64,000 bases of DNA from Channallabes apus (taxonomy: Eukaryota > Chordata > Actinopteri > Siluriformes > Clariidae). Positions within the stretch are counted from its first letter, which is position 1. The number at the start of each line of letters is the position of its first letter. The DNA lies in the NCBI GenBank assembly GCA_030522415.1, contig CM060114.1:22983304-23047303 (forward strand), read 5' to 3'. The notes under the pieces are model-generated. The model was not told the DNA's origin. It worked only from the letters and a program-made list of their open reading frames with translations, and did not search any database. Shown here in pieces: positions 31,440 to 41,763 of the stretch. The position numbers were made by a program, and so were the translations under genes.

Positions 31440-33500
31440 AGCAAGGATAATTCTGTAGGGACTACAGGGGACTAAACGAGATCACGTTCAAGAATCGCTA
31501 ACCCCTTCCACGAATGTCGTCTGCCTTTGAACTACTCCAGGATGCCCGGATGTTCACCAAGCTTGACTGAAGGAACGTCTACCATCTGGGCTGAATGAGG
31601 GAGGGCAATGAGTGGAAAACCGCCTTCAATACCCTTACTGGCCATTATGAGTACCTGGTTATCCTGTTCGGCCTAACCAATGCCCCAGCAGTCTCAGAGA
31701 CTTTATCAACATCATTGTGTTTGCATACATCTATGTGTCACGGGCGATTCACAGATGATTGAATGACAATGAACCAAATAGCAGACAAACAGGGATTAAA
31801 TGATAGAAAATGGTATTTAATCTTTTAATTTATATATATACCAGAACTTGGGTAAGCCACTGCAGCAGGAGCAGGGGAGAGAAGTAGTGGCTGTGTGTGC
31901 TTGGTGACTGGGGAAGCCTTTAGTGACGAGAGAGGAGGCAGGGCTATGAGCGGGGGAATCTCCACAATCCCGGAAGCCGAACACGGGGAAACTTCTCGTG
32001 TTCTTGCGAGTGGTTCTTTATTACCCATCCACTTAGCACGTAGGATGGAGTGCAACGGATTATTCTCTTTGGCGGATGTGAAGATAAAGCGCTCACCGTG
32101 GATGTCTTTTCTCCGCGAGCACGAGAGTGCTCGAAAGCGGGGGTGATCGCGTCGGAGGAGGAAGCCGACTGATGGAGGTGAAGTGGTGGCTAGAAAAATC
32201 ATCTTTGTCCAGGCAAGGGTCGATATCCGGAAATCCAGCATCGAGAGGGAATGAATCCAAATCGTGAGTGCAAATCCGAAGTCTTGAAAACATGCGATGT
32301 CATACACATTAATCAGTCCGACAACAGCAGAGGTACCAGGAGGGGCGTGGGCAAGAGAAAATTCTGAGAAACAGGCAGGGTAGACAACAGGCTAGGTAGA
32401 CTTGAAAATCACTTTGAAAAAACAAATGCGAGGCACACGAGTAAGATACTGCGGCACTGAATGGTTTTCTCAGCGTGCTTAAAAAGCCTAGAGGTGATTG
32501 CATGATCGATTACAGGTGTGCTAGAGCGGCAGGTGAGCTTGCTGGGGAAAAAAGAATTCTAGTGTCTGGAGGTGCTGGGTTGATCTGGCTGGTATGTGAC
32601 ACTATGACATTTTAACCTTTTACGCTCTGAAGGGGAACACAAGCTCCACGTTCATCAAGTCCTGCAATGCCTACTGGAGAACAAGCTGAATGTCAAGGCA
32701 GAAACATGCCAATTTCACTGCACCTCCACCACTTTTCTTGGTTTCTTCATTTCACCGTCCAGCATCCAAATGGACCCCACCAAGGTTAAGGCGGTAACTG
32801 ACTGGCCACTACCATCATCCAGACGTGAACTTCAATGCTTCCTGGGATTTGCCAATATTTATAGTCACATTATTAAGAATTACAGCATGGTGGCGACCCC
32901 ACGCATACAGTAGCACTCACCAAGACCCCGTTTCATTGGAACCCCCTGACAATCAACACCTTTGAGAAGCTAAAGCATCGATTTAACACAGCACCCATCC
33001 TCACCCTACACGACCCCTCCCTCCAGATTGTCTTGGACAAAAGTGCTTCTGAGACAGGTGTAGGGGCTATCCTTTAGCAAAGATTGCCTAAGGACAACAA
33101 GCATCACTCTTGCCCCTTCTTCTCTCGTCACCTCACACTCCCAGAATGAAACTATGACATTGGAGATTGGGAACTCTTGGCAGTCAAATTGGCCCTCGAG
33201 GAATGGAGGCACTAGCTGGAGGGAGCAGAACACTCTTTTCTTGTATGGACGGACCACAAGAATCTTCTCCGGCAATTCTCCACTTCCCAGCACATACCCA
33301 CAGCTGAAACCATCCTTCCCCTTCCATGCCTTGTGGCTACTACGTGGATGGAAGTGGAAAACCTGGTCCAGAGGACTCTCGATCAGGAACCAGGCCCAAG
33401 TAATGTTCACCCCAGGACAATAAAACCTGCATCTTAACCATCTGGAAGGCCTTTTGTGGCCTTATTGGTGCCACCCCCAGCCTCTTATCTGGTTCTCACC
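31440..33500 (+). pseudogene. Degenerate Ty3/gypsy pol, interrupted by a solo LTR
   Basis: The reverse transcriptase pieces are [38 protein letters not shown] and FGLTNAPA up to about 31735. After the inserted LTR come [43 protein letters not shown] and [10 protein letters not shown]. The RNase H region follows (LALEEW near 33190 and a WTDHKNLL-type block near 33245), then the approach to integrase. Stops and frameshifts are frequent. Gene order is that of gypsy pol. It is much older than the two sushi-like elements downstream. Confidence 0.8.
31736..32601. mobile_element. Solo LTR inserted in old gypsy pol
   Basis: An 866-bp block starting TGTCACGGG and ending GTATGTGACA is flanked by CTATG on both sides (31731-31735 and 32602-32606). 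It interrupts reverse transcriptase sequence that resumes right after it. With TG/CA termini, a 5-bp duplication and no internal genes it is best read as a solo LTR left by recombination. By eye its sequence differs from the other LTRs in the window. Confidence 0.8.
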
Positions 33501-33959
33501 CCTGGAGAAAGCTGGAGAATTAAGGTGCATGGCCTCTGAGGATACAGCCTCCTGGAGTCCTACCCTGCATGGAATATGCACTCAACTCGCTGCCACTGCT
33601 GTCTTGGGTTTATGGGACATCTGGTTGAGACAAGACAAGAATAGGATGAGGATCCCAGGAGAGAGAGAAAAAACAGTGGTTCTTACTATCGTGTTGGCTC
33701 AAGAAATCAGTCTGATAATAGACTCACGTGAAAAACAAAGACTGAATTAATTGACATGAATTTGTGGTGCCGTGCAGGCTCACAGTGGTTGGATTATTAA
33801 CTTGGTTAAAATTTTGGAAGCAAAGCCAACTCGATTCATTAAAATATACAGTATATATGAGAAAATCTATTTTCAAATAATGTTTTAATTTTTATTGCTG
33901 CTGAATATTTATTATTTATTACAGGCCACATTCCATGTCTGTTGACAATAAGTCTATTA

Positions 33960-34000
<41 letters not shown>

Positions 34001-34031
34001 GGGTTGTGGAATTTTACCTCAAATATGTGCA
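33501..34031. other. No gene seen; (AAT)n microsatellite
   Basis: Anonymous DNA with an AAT run at about 33963-33998. Confidence 0.55.
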
Positions 34032-34036
34032 TTGTA

Positions 34037-34146
34037 TGTCATGCACACTCAATCTGCGCCCGGCACTAGGACCCGGAAGTAAGACGGGCGCAAAACCAGG
34101 AAGTATAAAAGAGGTAAACAAACCTCAGGTTAGTCCATCTTTGACA
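34037..34146 (+). repeat. 5' LTR, internally deleted
   Basis: It is 110 bp against 381 bp in the intact relative. It has the outer end TGTCATGCAC and TATA region (tataaaag) but then jumps from ggtaaacaaac to ctcaggttagtcc. This removes the transcript start and the self-priming sequence. Confidence 0.88.
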
Positions 34147-34148
34147 GA

Positions 34149-35160
34149 ATGACTGAGCCCTCCTCGGTGAACCCAGCAGATTATGCGAGTCTTTGCGACG
34201 TTGTGGATCAGCATGCCGCGCTGATCAATCAGCTAACCGGGGATCTTGCTTCTCTCCGCCGCGAGGTCGCTGAGCTCCGGCGGGAGAATGCGGATCCCCG
34301 CGCGGCTGTTGATGGCATCACTGCTCGATCGCACGCCGCGGAGGCCGCGGCGCCGCATCATCACCCCTCCCCCCCCTTCTGATGTTTTTCTTTCTCTACC
34401 AGAGAAGTGGAATGGCATGGATGGGAAGTGCAGTGTATTTCTGACAGCTCTCGATCTGGTGTTTGAGTTCAATGCCACCAAGTACTCCACCGATCGCCTC
34501 CGCATTGCTCTTCTCGTCTCGTTGCTCAAAGGGCAGGCAGCTGAGTGGGCCACGGCAGTTCTCCAAGCAGACACAGACACCGCCCACTCATACAATGAGT
34601 TCATCCACCAACTCAGACTCACCTTCGAACACCCAGCGGGCGAGGTGGAGACCGACACCAGAGTCTACCACCTGAGGCAGGGAGGATCGCCCGTGAGCCG
34701 CTACACAGCGGAGTTTCGTACCCTCGCCGTACAGACCATGTGGGGCGATGCAGCGCTCCGGACGTCCTACTACGAGGGCCTGGCTTCTCGGATCACGGAC
34801 GAACTAGCCGGGCGAGAGCTTCCTGCGACCTTGGAGGGCCTGATCCAACTCGCTCTCCAGATCGACCAGCGCCTTCTCTCTCGCCCGAGGCCAGCCCCTC
34901 GCACCCTGCCGCCTGCACCCACCTTCACCGTCACCACTCCACGACCCGCAGACTCCGTCACCTACTCCGCCCCTGGACATGTCGGTTCTCCACCTCCTGC
35001 CGTGGTTGACACAGGAGCCGGGGAACCCATGCAATTAGGACGCACCTCCTTGACCACTGCAGAACGGGAGAGACGTTTCCGACTCTGCGCCTATTGCGGG
35101 TCAGCCACACATCACCGGGCAACCTGTCCACTCAGACCGAGAAACGCACAGGCCCGGTGA
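34149..35160 (+). pseudogene. gag of the defective gypsy element, one frameshift
   Basis: Gag forms the particle and binds element RNA. The start MTEPSSVNPADY matches the intact copy. A frameshift in the C-rich stretch near 34370 divides it: frame 34149-34382, then the frame ending at 35160. The capsid-like region ([17 protein letters not shown] through [12 protein letters not shown]) and the CCHC knuckle ([14 protein letters not shown]) are present. Two residues before the knuckle are missing relative to the intact copy. The slippery heptamer is changed to GAGAAAC (35139-35145). Confidence 0.9.
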
Positions 35161-38100
35161 GAAGAGAGAGACACTCGCCAGGTCACCTCCGTCTCTCCGC
35201 CATCACCACCAACTCCTCCCGTCTCACGGTTCAGGTACACCTCCAGGTTGGCCACAAACGAGTCCGAAGTGCTGCGTTCATCGACTCCGGGGCAGCAGGT
35301 AACTTCATTGACTCCTCATACGCCAAAAAACTGGGGGTAAAACTCGAGGCGTTATCCCAGCCCGTTCGCATCACATCTGTCGATGGTCGCCCCCTCTCCA
35401 CCAGCCCAATCAGCACCCGAACCGAACCCATCACCGTCTCCATCAACCAACACCACGAACAGTTAAGATTTTTCGTCACCTCCATCTCATCACCACCCAT
35501 CATCCTTGGTCATCCCTGGCGGCTCCAGCATGACCCTCTAATATCCTGGACCCAGAACCGGATCCTCCAGTGGGGCGCGACCTGAAACGAACTATGCCTA
35601 CGGGCAGCGGCTGGGACGTGCTCTAGGGAGTCCGAGGCCCCCGACGTCGACACCAACGCTATCCCCGAACCATATCGGGACCTGGCGGAGGTCTTCTGCA
35701 AACGGCGAGCCACCCATCTTCCTCCACATCGTCCCTACGACCTTGCCATTGACCTCCAACCTGGTATGGTCCCACCCCGCGGCCACCTCTACTCACTTCC
35801 ACCGAAACTCAAGTGATGGAGGAATATGTGAACAACGCCCTGCGCCAAGGCACCATCAGGCCATCCTCCTCACCTGCCGCTGCGGGGTTCTTCTTCGTGA
35901 AGAAAAGAGGCGGTGAACTTCGCCCTTGTGTCGACTATCGGGGGCTCAACAACATCACCATCAAAAACCGACATCCCCTGCCTCTTACCAACTCAGCCCT
36001 GGACGCTCTCTCTGGCGCCACCATCTTTACGAAGTTGGACCTCCGGAGCGCCTACAACTTGGTGCGCATCAGAGAGGGCGATGAGTGGAAGACGGCATTC
36101 ATCACACCCACCGGACACTACGAAACCCTCATCATTCCGTTCGGACTGTGCAATGCCCCCGCCGCTTTTCAACACCTCATCAACGATGTCCTTCGTGACA
36201 TGCTCGGCCGGTGGGCATTCGCTTACCTGGATGATATTCTAATATACTCACGCACTATGGAAGAACACACCCAGCACGTCAGAGCGGTTCTCAAGAGATT
36301 ACTCGCCCACCAACTGTACTGTAAGTTGGAAAAGTGCGCTTTTCACGAGCGCTCCACCAGGTTCCTGGGTTTTGTCATCTCGCCCCAGGGTGTGGCCATG
36401 GACCCGCAGAAACTAGAGGTTGTGCGTCATTGGCCCCTACCCAAGACCCTCAAGCAGCTTCAACGGTTTCTCGGGTTTGCGAACTTCTATCGTCGCTTTA
36501 TCCGGGACTACAGTACAGTTGCCGCCCCCCTAACCATTCTGACTCGTCCTTCATCACTTCCTTTTCACCTCAACCCAGCCACCATATCCGCCTTCCAGTC
36601 ACTTTGTCACCGTTTCACCACTGCACCGATTCTCCACCATCCAGATGCCAGTAAACCATTCGTTGTAGAGGTGGATGCTTCAGATGTGGGCGCTGGAGCT
36701 ATCCTCTCGCAACGAGGTCCAGATCAAAAGCTACACCCATGTAGCTTTTTCTCCAGAAAATTTAATCCCACTTAGCAGCGATACGGGGTAGGGGACCGCG
36801 AACTGCTGGCCATAAAGTGGGCTCTGGAGGAATGGCGTTACTGGCTCCAGGGCGTCAGCAAGCCATTCATAATCTGGACAGACCATCAAAACCTTATCAC
36901 CATTAAGACCATCAAACAGCTAAACCCACGACAGGCGCGGTGGGCTCTCTTTTTCGAGAACTATAACTTTCACCTTTCATACCGCCCGGGGTCCAAGAAC
37001 ACCAAAGCGGACGCCTTCTCCCGACAACTAGAGGTGGACCTTCCCCGGGCGGACCCCGCGTCTGTCCTTCCCTCTTCCAGGATCATCGCCCCCCTGCAAC
37101 TGGACCTGGAAACGAGAGTGCGCCAGGCACGAGGTACAGAGACCGAACCGGCAGGTGTGCCACCTGGACGACTCTTCGTGCCCGAGGTGATGAGACCAGA
37201 GGTCCTCCAATGGGGACATTCCTCCCCAATTTCAGGCCATCCTGAAATTGAAAATAAAATTAAAATAAAAAAAAATTTAAAAAATCCGGGCACCCAACGA
37301 TCCCTCCAATTTCTCCAGCGGGACTTCTGGTGGCCGTCCATGACGAGGGACATCCAAGAGTTCATTCAGGCATGCCCAGTGTGCGCCAGGGCCAAAAGCA
37401 CCAACCAACCATCCCCAGGAGAACTACATCCGCTCCCAGTCCCTCGACGGCCCTGGACGCACATTGCCGTCGACTTCATCACGGGCCTGCCAGCCTCCGA
37501 AGGACAGGACACCATCCTCACGATCGTGGATCGGTTCTCTAAGACCGTGCATCTGGTGGCTCTCGCCGGACTCCCGTCAGCAAAGGAGACAGCAGAACTG
37601 ATATTAGAGCACGTAGTCCGTCTGCATGGGTTCCCCAAGGATATCGTCTCGGACAGAGGGCCCCAGTTCACAGCCCGGTTCTGGAAGGCCTTCTGCCGTC
37701 TGATCAACTCCACCTGCAGTCTGTCCTCCGGATACCACCCACAGACTAATGGTCAGACGGAGCGGACCAACCAACAACTGGAGCGCTATCTGAGATGTTT
37801 CGTGGCGGACCGTCAGCGCTCCTGGGCACGCTACCTCATCTGGGCGGAATTGTCACACAACCTCCACATCTCCTCTGCCACCAACCTAAGCCCATTTGAG
37901 GTATGCCACGGTTTCCAACCATCCGTGTTCAACCACCCAGAGCCGGAGGTTGATGTACCATTGGCCCAACAGTTGGTCCGCAGATGTCGGCGGCTCTGGA
38001 TTACGACCAACCGAGCCATCCAACCTGCCAATGCCCGCTATACCCACCAACATCGCCGCCGACATCCTCCGGGACGACTATACCACGTAGGTGACAAGGT

Positions 38101-38626
38101 ATGGCTTTCTACAAAAAACCTCCACCTCCACACCGAGTCAAAGAAACTTTCCCCCAGATTCATCGGACCATACCACATCACCCACAGAATTAACCCTGTC
38201 ACCTACCGGCTCCAGCTGCCTGCGGCGCTCCGGATCCACCCAGTATTCCACCTATCCCAGTTCAAGCCCTTCATCACCTCACCCATGATTCCACCCACCC
38301 CCCCAGCTCCTCCTCCCCGGATCATCGACGGCGGTCCCGCCTACACCGTGCGCCGAATCCTCGACTCGCGCCCTCGGGGCAAAGGTACGCAATACCTGGT
38401 GGACTGGGAGGGCTATGGCCCCGAGGAGCGATCTTGGATCCTGGCCCGGTTCATTCTCGACCCGGAGCTAATTCGGGACTACCGTCACAGGGTATCCTCC
38501 GCCCCAGGACCGTCAGGAGCCAGTCCTGGACAGGGGGGTACTGTCATGAACACTCAAGGAAGTATAAAAGAGGTAAACAAACGATGGCTTACCGCTCAGT
38601 CATTGAGTTCGGCCCATGTCGGTTAA
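35094..38626 (+). pseudogene. pol of the defective gypsy element
   Basis: The order is protease ([10 protein letters not shown]), reverse transcriptase (YLDDILIYS), RNase H ([12 protein letters not shown]), zinc-binding and DDE integrase, and chromodomain. Breaks relative to the intact relative are a TGA in place of Cys at 35585, a 4-nt loss near 35795 and a TAG in place of Gln at 36775. The integrase frame 37034-38626 remains open for 530 codons despite a 45-nt insertion. Confidence 0.92.
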
Positions 38627-38878
38627 CGTTGTCGTTTCAGCAAACCGTGAGTACTCACCAGTTGGTTTATCTGTCTTTTGCTATTGTGTGTGTATCTATA
38701 GGACGCGGGTTAAATTTGTGTTTTTCCCTTGCTCCGCTTTTGTGAGAGTCCTTAGACTAAATCGCGTGGTTATCCTGCCTACTCGCTTATTTCCGGTTTG
38801 GGTTTATCCTCCACGCTACATTGGGCTAACCGCTAAAGCTATGTCTTCTGGTCACCTCAGGTTAGTCCATCTTTGACA
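38542..38878 (+). repeat. 3' LTR, deleted near its start
   Basis: It is 337 bp. It keeps the segment missing from its partner, including GCTCAGTCATT at 38594-38604. It lacks about 45 bp of the GC-rich block between cactcaa and ggaagtataaaag. Confidence 0.88.
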
Positions 38879-38883
38879 TTGTA

Positions 38884-39027
38884 TGTGTGTTCAGGGTGAC
38901 AAGCTTTACATAATAAATATTTGGCATAATAATAGATTAAAAAAAGGTTTATGCCATGATGTCATCAAAAATTGTTCTTAAACAAGGGAATAAACATATT
39001 TAGTAGTTATTTGTAGGTCAGCAAAAA
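38884..39027. other. Short spacer between gypsy element and SINE
   Basis: Nothing recognisable. Confidence 0.6.
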
Positions 39028-39272
39028 TTAAGAATCAGTTATTTGTCACATGCACTTTAGAGCATTTGGGAATTCTTTTTTTTTTTTGCATATCCCAGTT
39101 AGGAAGCTGCAGACAGAGTCCAGGGTCAGCCAGGATACAGAAGCTCTGGAGCAGATAGGGAAGGGCCTTGCTCAAGGGATCAACAGTGACAGCTTGCCAG
39201 TGCGGGAGCTTGAGCCCCTGACCTTCCACTAGTAAACCAGAGCCTTAACTGTTTAAACCACCACTGCGCTGA
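39028..39272 (-). mobile_element. tRNA-derived SINE
   Basis: The minus strand reads cagcgcagtggtggtttaaa, a diverged box A, then ggtcaggggctcaagctccc (box B region) and a ccttgagcaaggcccttccc body. It ends in the tail that on the plus strand is agttatttgtcacatgcac with a T-rich run. It is of the same general type as the SINE at 2785 but with a different tail. Confidence 0.8.
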
Positions 39273-40545
39273 CCGCTTCTTGTTAAAGGTATTCAAAAGC
39301 ACTCTATTAGCATGACTTTTTGCTTAGCAGTGCATAGGAACAAAATCATCACACTGTAAAAAAAAAATGTTAATAAAACAAGAGATAATAACAATAATAG
39401 CAACAATAATGAAAACTGTAACACTATTGAGCACCTACTGAACTGATGACTAACACTATCTACACTGTGTGATGCATGGTGTGTGTCTATGTGTGTTAAT
39501 TAAAGTGTTGCAGGGCTTGATAGGGTAGCTCACCCCATCAGCACCTGCGGCTCCTTTTTCCACCTACCATGCACTAATTACCGCCCCCAATGTGCCATGC
39601 TGAAATCCTACCCCACCTGGTGTGTGCTCCTCAAATACCTCCCTCCTATTGAGCACACATGTGACCCAGCACTGAGGAATAAAGGTCCATACAGCATAAT
39701 TAGATCTCCTCACCTTCAGCCATGCACTGGTTATTAAGACATGATGGAATGAAAGAAGGAAAAAAGAAGACAGGGTCTGATTATTTCAGCTCATTATGCA
39801 GAAAGTGCTGAGATGGCATGCACACATTCAGAACAGTTACTGTGAGGTGGAATATTTCAAAAAGCTTTCATTTTTGTGTGTGAGTCACTTGATAAAACGA
39901 AATGAGCAAACTACCAAATGCCTTTCCATTGTGTACCTAAACACATAATTGTAACTTTTAATGCATGGCTCTTTTTGTTTGTATACAGTAGATTGTTATT
40001 TGTTGACCCTTTGATACCAATGCTATATATTTAACTTTTATAAATACTGTATACATTAAAATTAAAGTAAATAATTTCACAGCATTCCTATGACAAGGGG
40101 GACATCATATTACATCAGTTTGCCATGCCAGTTGATTTTAAGAGTAATTCTTCCTCTGTACAAAGGTAGTCTTCATCACAAGCGATGCATTTGTGCAATC
40201 AATGAACCCAAGTTTCGAATCTTCGTTGAAAATCTGTAATGCTGAGCAAGACCATCAAATGTGACAAAGGAGATTTAGAAAGAAGATTTGAGTAATATGT
40301 TAAATATGTAAAGAATGTTGAGTAGTATCTTTGTATTGAAGAAGAGCTCTACCAACACGACCTACAGCCATGTTAAACGTTAGCACCCCTTCTTTTAAGT
40401 GTGTTTGTGTAAAAATATAATAGAAATAACATAGTGAGTATTAATATCAGGGAAATAAAATTTCATCTAACTTTTCATATGCTATTGTTTATTTAACAAA
40501 AATGATGGCAAAAAAATGATTCAATACCTTGTAGATCCACTTTTG
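39273..40545. other. No recognisable feature
   Basis: Anonymous AT-rich DNA. Confidence 0.55.
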
Positions 40546-40547
40546 GC

Positions 40548-40845
40548 AGTAATAAGTTGGATGAATCATTTCCTTTATGACTTTATCAGTCTCAAATATC
40601 ATTGTCACAGCAGAATATTGGCCCATTCCTCTTTACAACATTGCTTCAGTTTGTTAAGGTTTTAGAGCATTCACTTATGCACAGATTTCTTAAGGTTATG
40701 CCACAGACCAACAATTGGGTTGAGGTCTGCACTTTGACATGGCCATTCAAAAACCTTGATTCTTTCATTTTTCAGCCATTCTGATGTAGATTTACTAGTG
40801 TGCTTCAGATCATGGTCCTGTTGCATGACCTAATTTCACCCAAGC
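40548..40845 (-). pseudogene. Tc1-like transposase C-terminal remnant
   Basis: The minus strand reads [20 protein letters not shown], then [23 protein letters not shown], a stop, and QCCKEEWANI. The QQD..KHTS block carries the second Asp of the triad. The Glu of NPIE is replaced by Val (NPIVGLW). It is an old isolated remnant without recognisable ends. Confidence 0.8.
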
Positions 40846-41377
40846 TTTAGGTGTGAGATGTCACATGACCCCACATTTGCTTCTATAATACTGACAAAGT
40901 CGATTCACTGACTGCAAGGTGCTCAGGTCCTCAGATGTCCCCCCCCCCCCCCAGTCTAAACTTGGGGCGCCAAAACTTCTGCCAATGTCAGTTAATAAAT
41001 AAGTTATGACTGCCCATGCATTATTTTCGGTACATCCTTCATGCTTCATATTAGTTACTTTAAGACCACAGTGCCACAGAGTGAGAATTCTCAGACAGGA
41101 AGTGCTGGCTGTGCTGACATTTTTACCACTGAGTTTTTCCCAACACCTTTTTAACCAACACATTTGTGTTTTCCCAAAAACACAAATAGTTTTTTATGGA
41201 ACACAGTGTTAAAATGGTTTCTATTTTGGGCCATATTGGGAGTAACAGACTGTAAAGTTGTGTTATGCCTCTAGTGCATGCTACAGTAACTAAACTAGAC
41301 AGTGGAAAATAATTAAATGGAAGACACCAGCCTGCAAACTGTAGCCTCTACAGGTATAGCAGCATGGTTTGTTGTAA
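40846..41377. other. No gene seen; poly-C run
   Basis: A run of about 14 C lies at 40939-40953. Otherwise nothing recognisable. Confidence 0.6.
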
Positions 41378-41382
41378 AAGTG

Positions 41383-41763
41383 TGTCAGATGGACTAACCT
41401 GAGGTGACCAGAAGACGTAGCTTTAGCGGTTAGCCCAATGTAGCGTGGAGGATAAACCCAAACGCGGAAAGAAGCGAGTAGGCAGGATCGCCACGCGATT
41501 TAGTTTAAGGACTCTCACAAAAACGGAGCAAGGGAAAAACACAAATTTAACCCGCGTCCTAAAAATACACACACAATAGCAAAGACAACGGAACCAACAT
41601 GTGAGTACTCACGGTTTGCTGAAACGATACCTGGAGCTGACATGGGCCGAACTCAATGACTGAGCGGTAAGCTATCGTTTGTTTACCTCCTTTATACTTC
41701 CTGGTTTTGCGCCCGTCTTACTTCCGGGTCCTAGTGCCGGGCGCAGATTGGGTGTGTATGACA
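41383..41763 (-). repeat. 3' LTR of the intact gypsy element
   Basis: It is 381 bp, with TGTCAGATGG at the low-coordinate end and GTGTGTATGACA at the other. It is identical to 46156-46536. Confidence 0.97.

Larger units (their letters stand above)
34037..38878 (+). mobile_element. Sushi-like Ty3/gypsy chromovirus, defective copy
   Basis: It has LTRs at 34037-34146 and 38542-38878, a 5-bp target duplication TTGTA (34032-34036 and 38879-38883), and gag followed by pol. It is the same family as the intact element at 41383-46536 but in the opposite orientation. It carries frameshifts, stops, an in-frame A-rich insertion in integrase and different deletions in its two LTRs. It cannot be autonomous. 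Confidence 0.92.
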
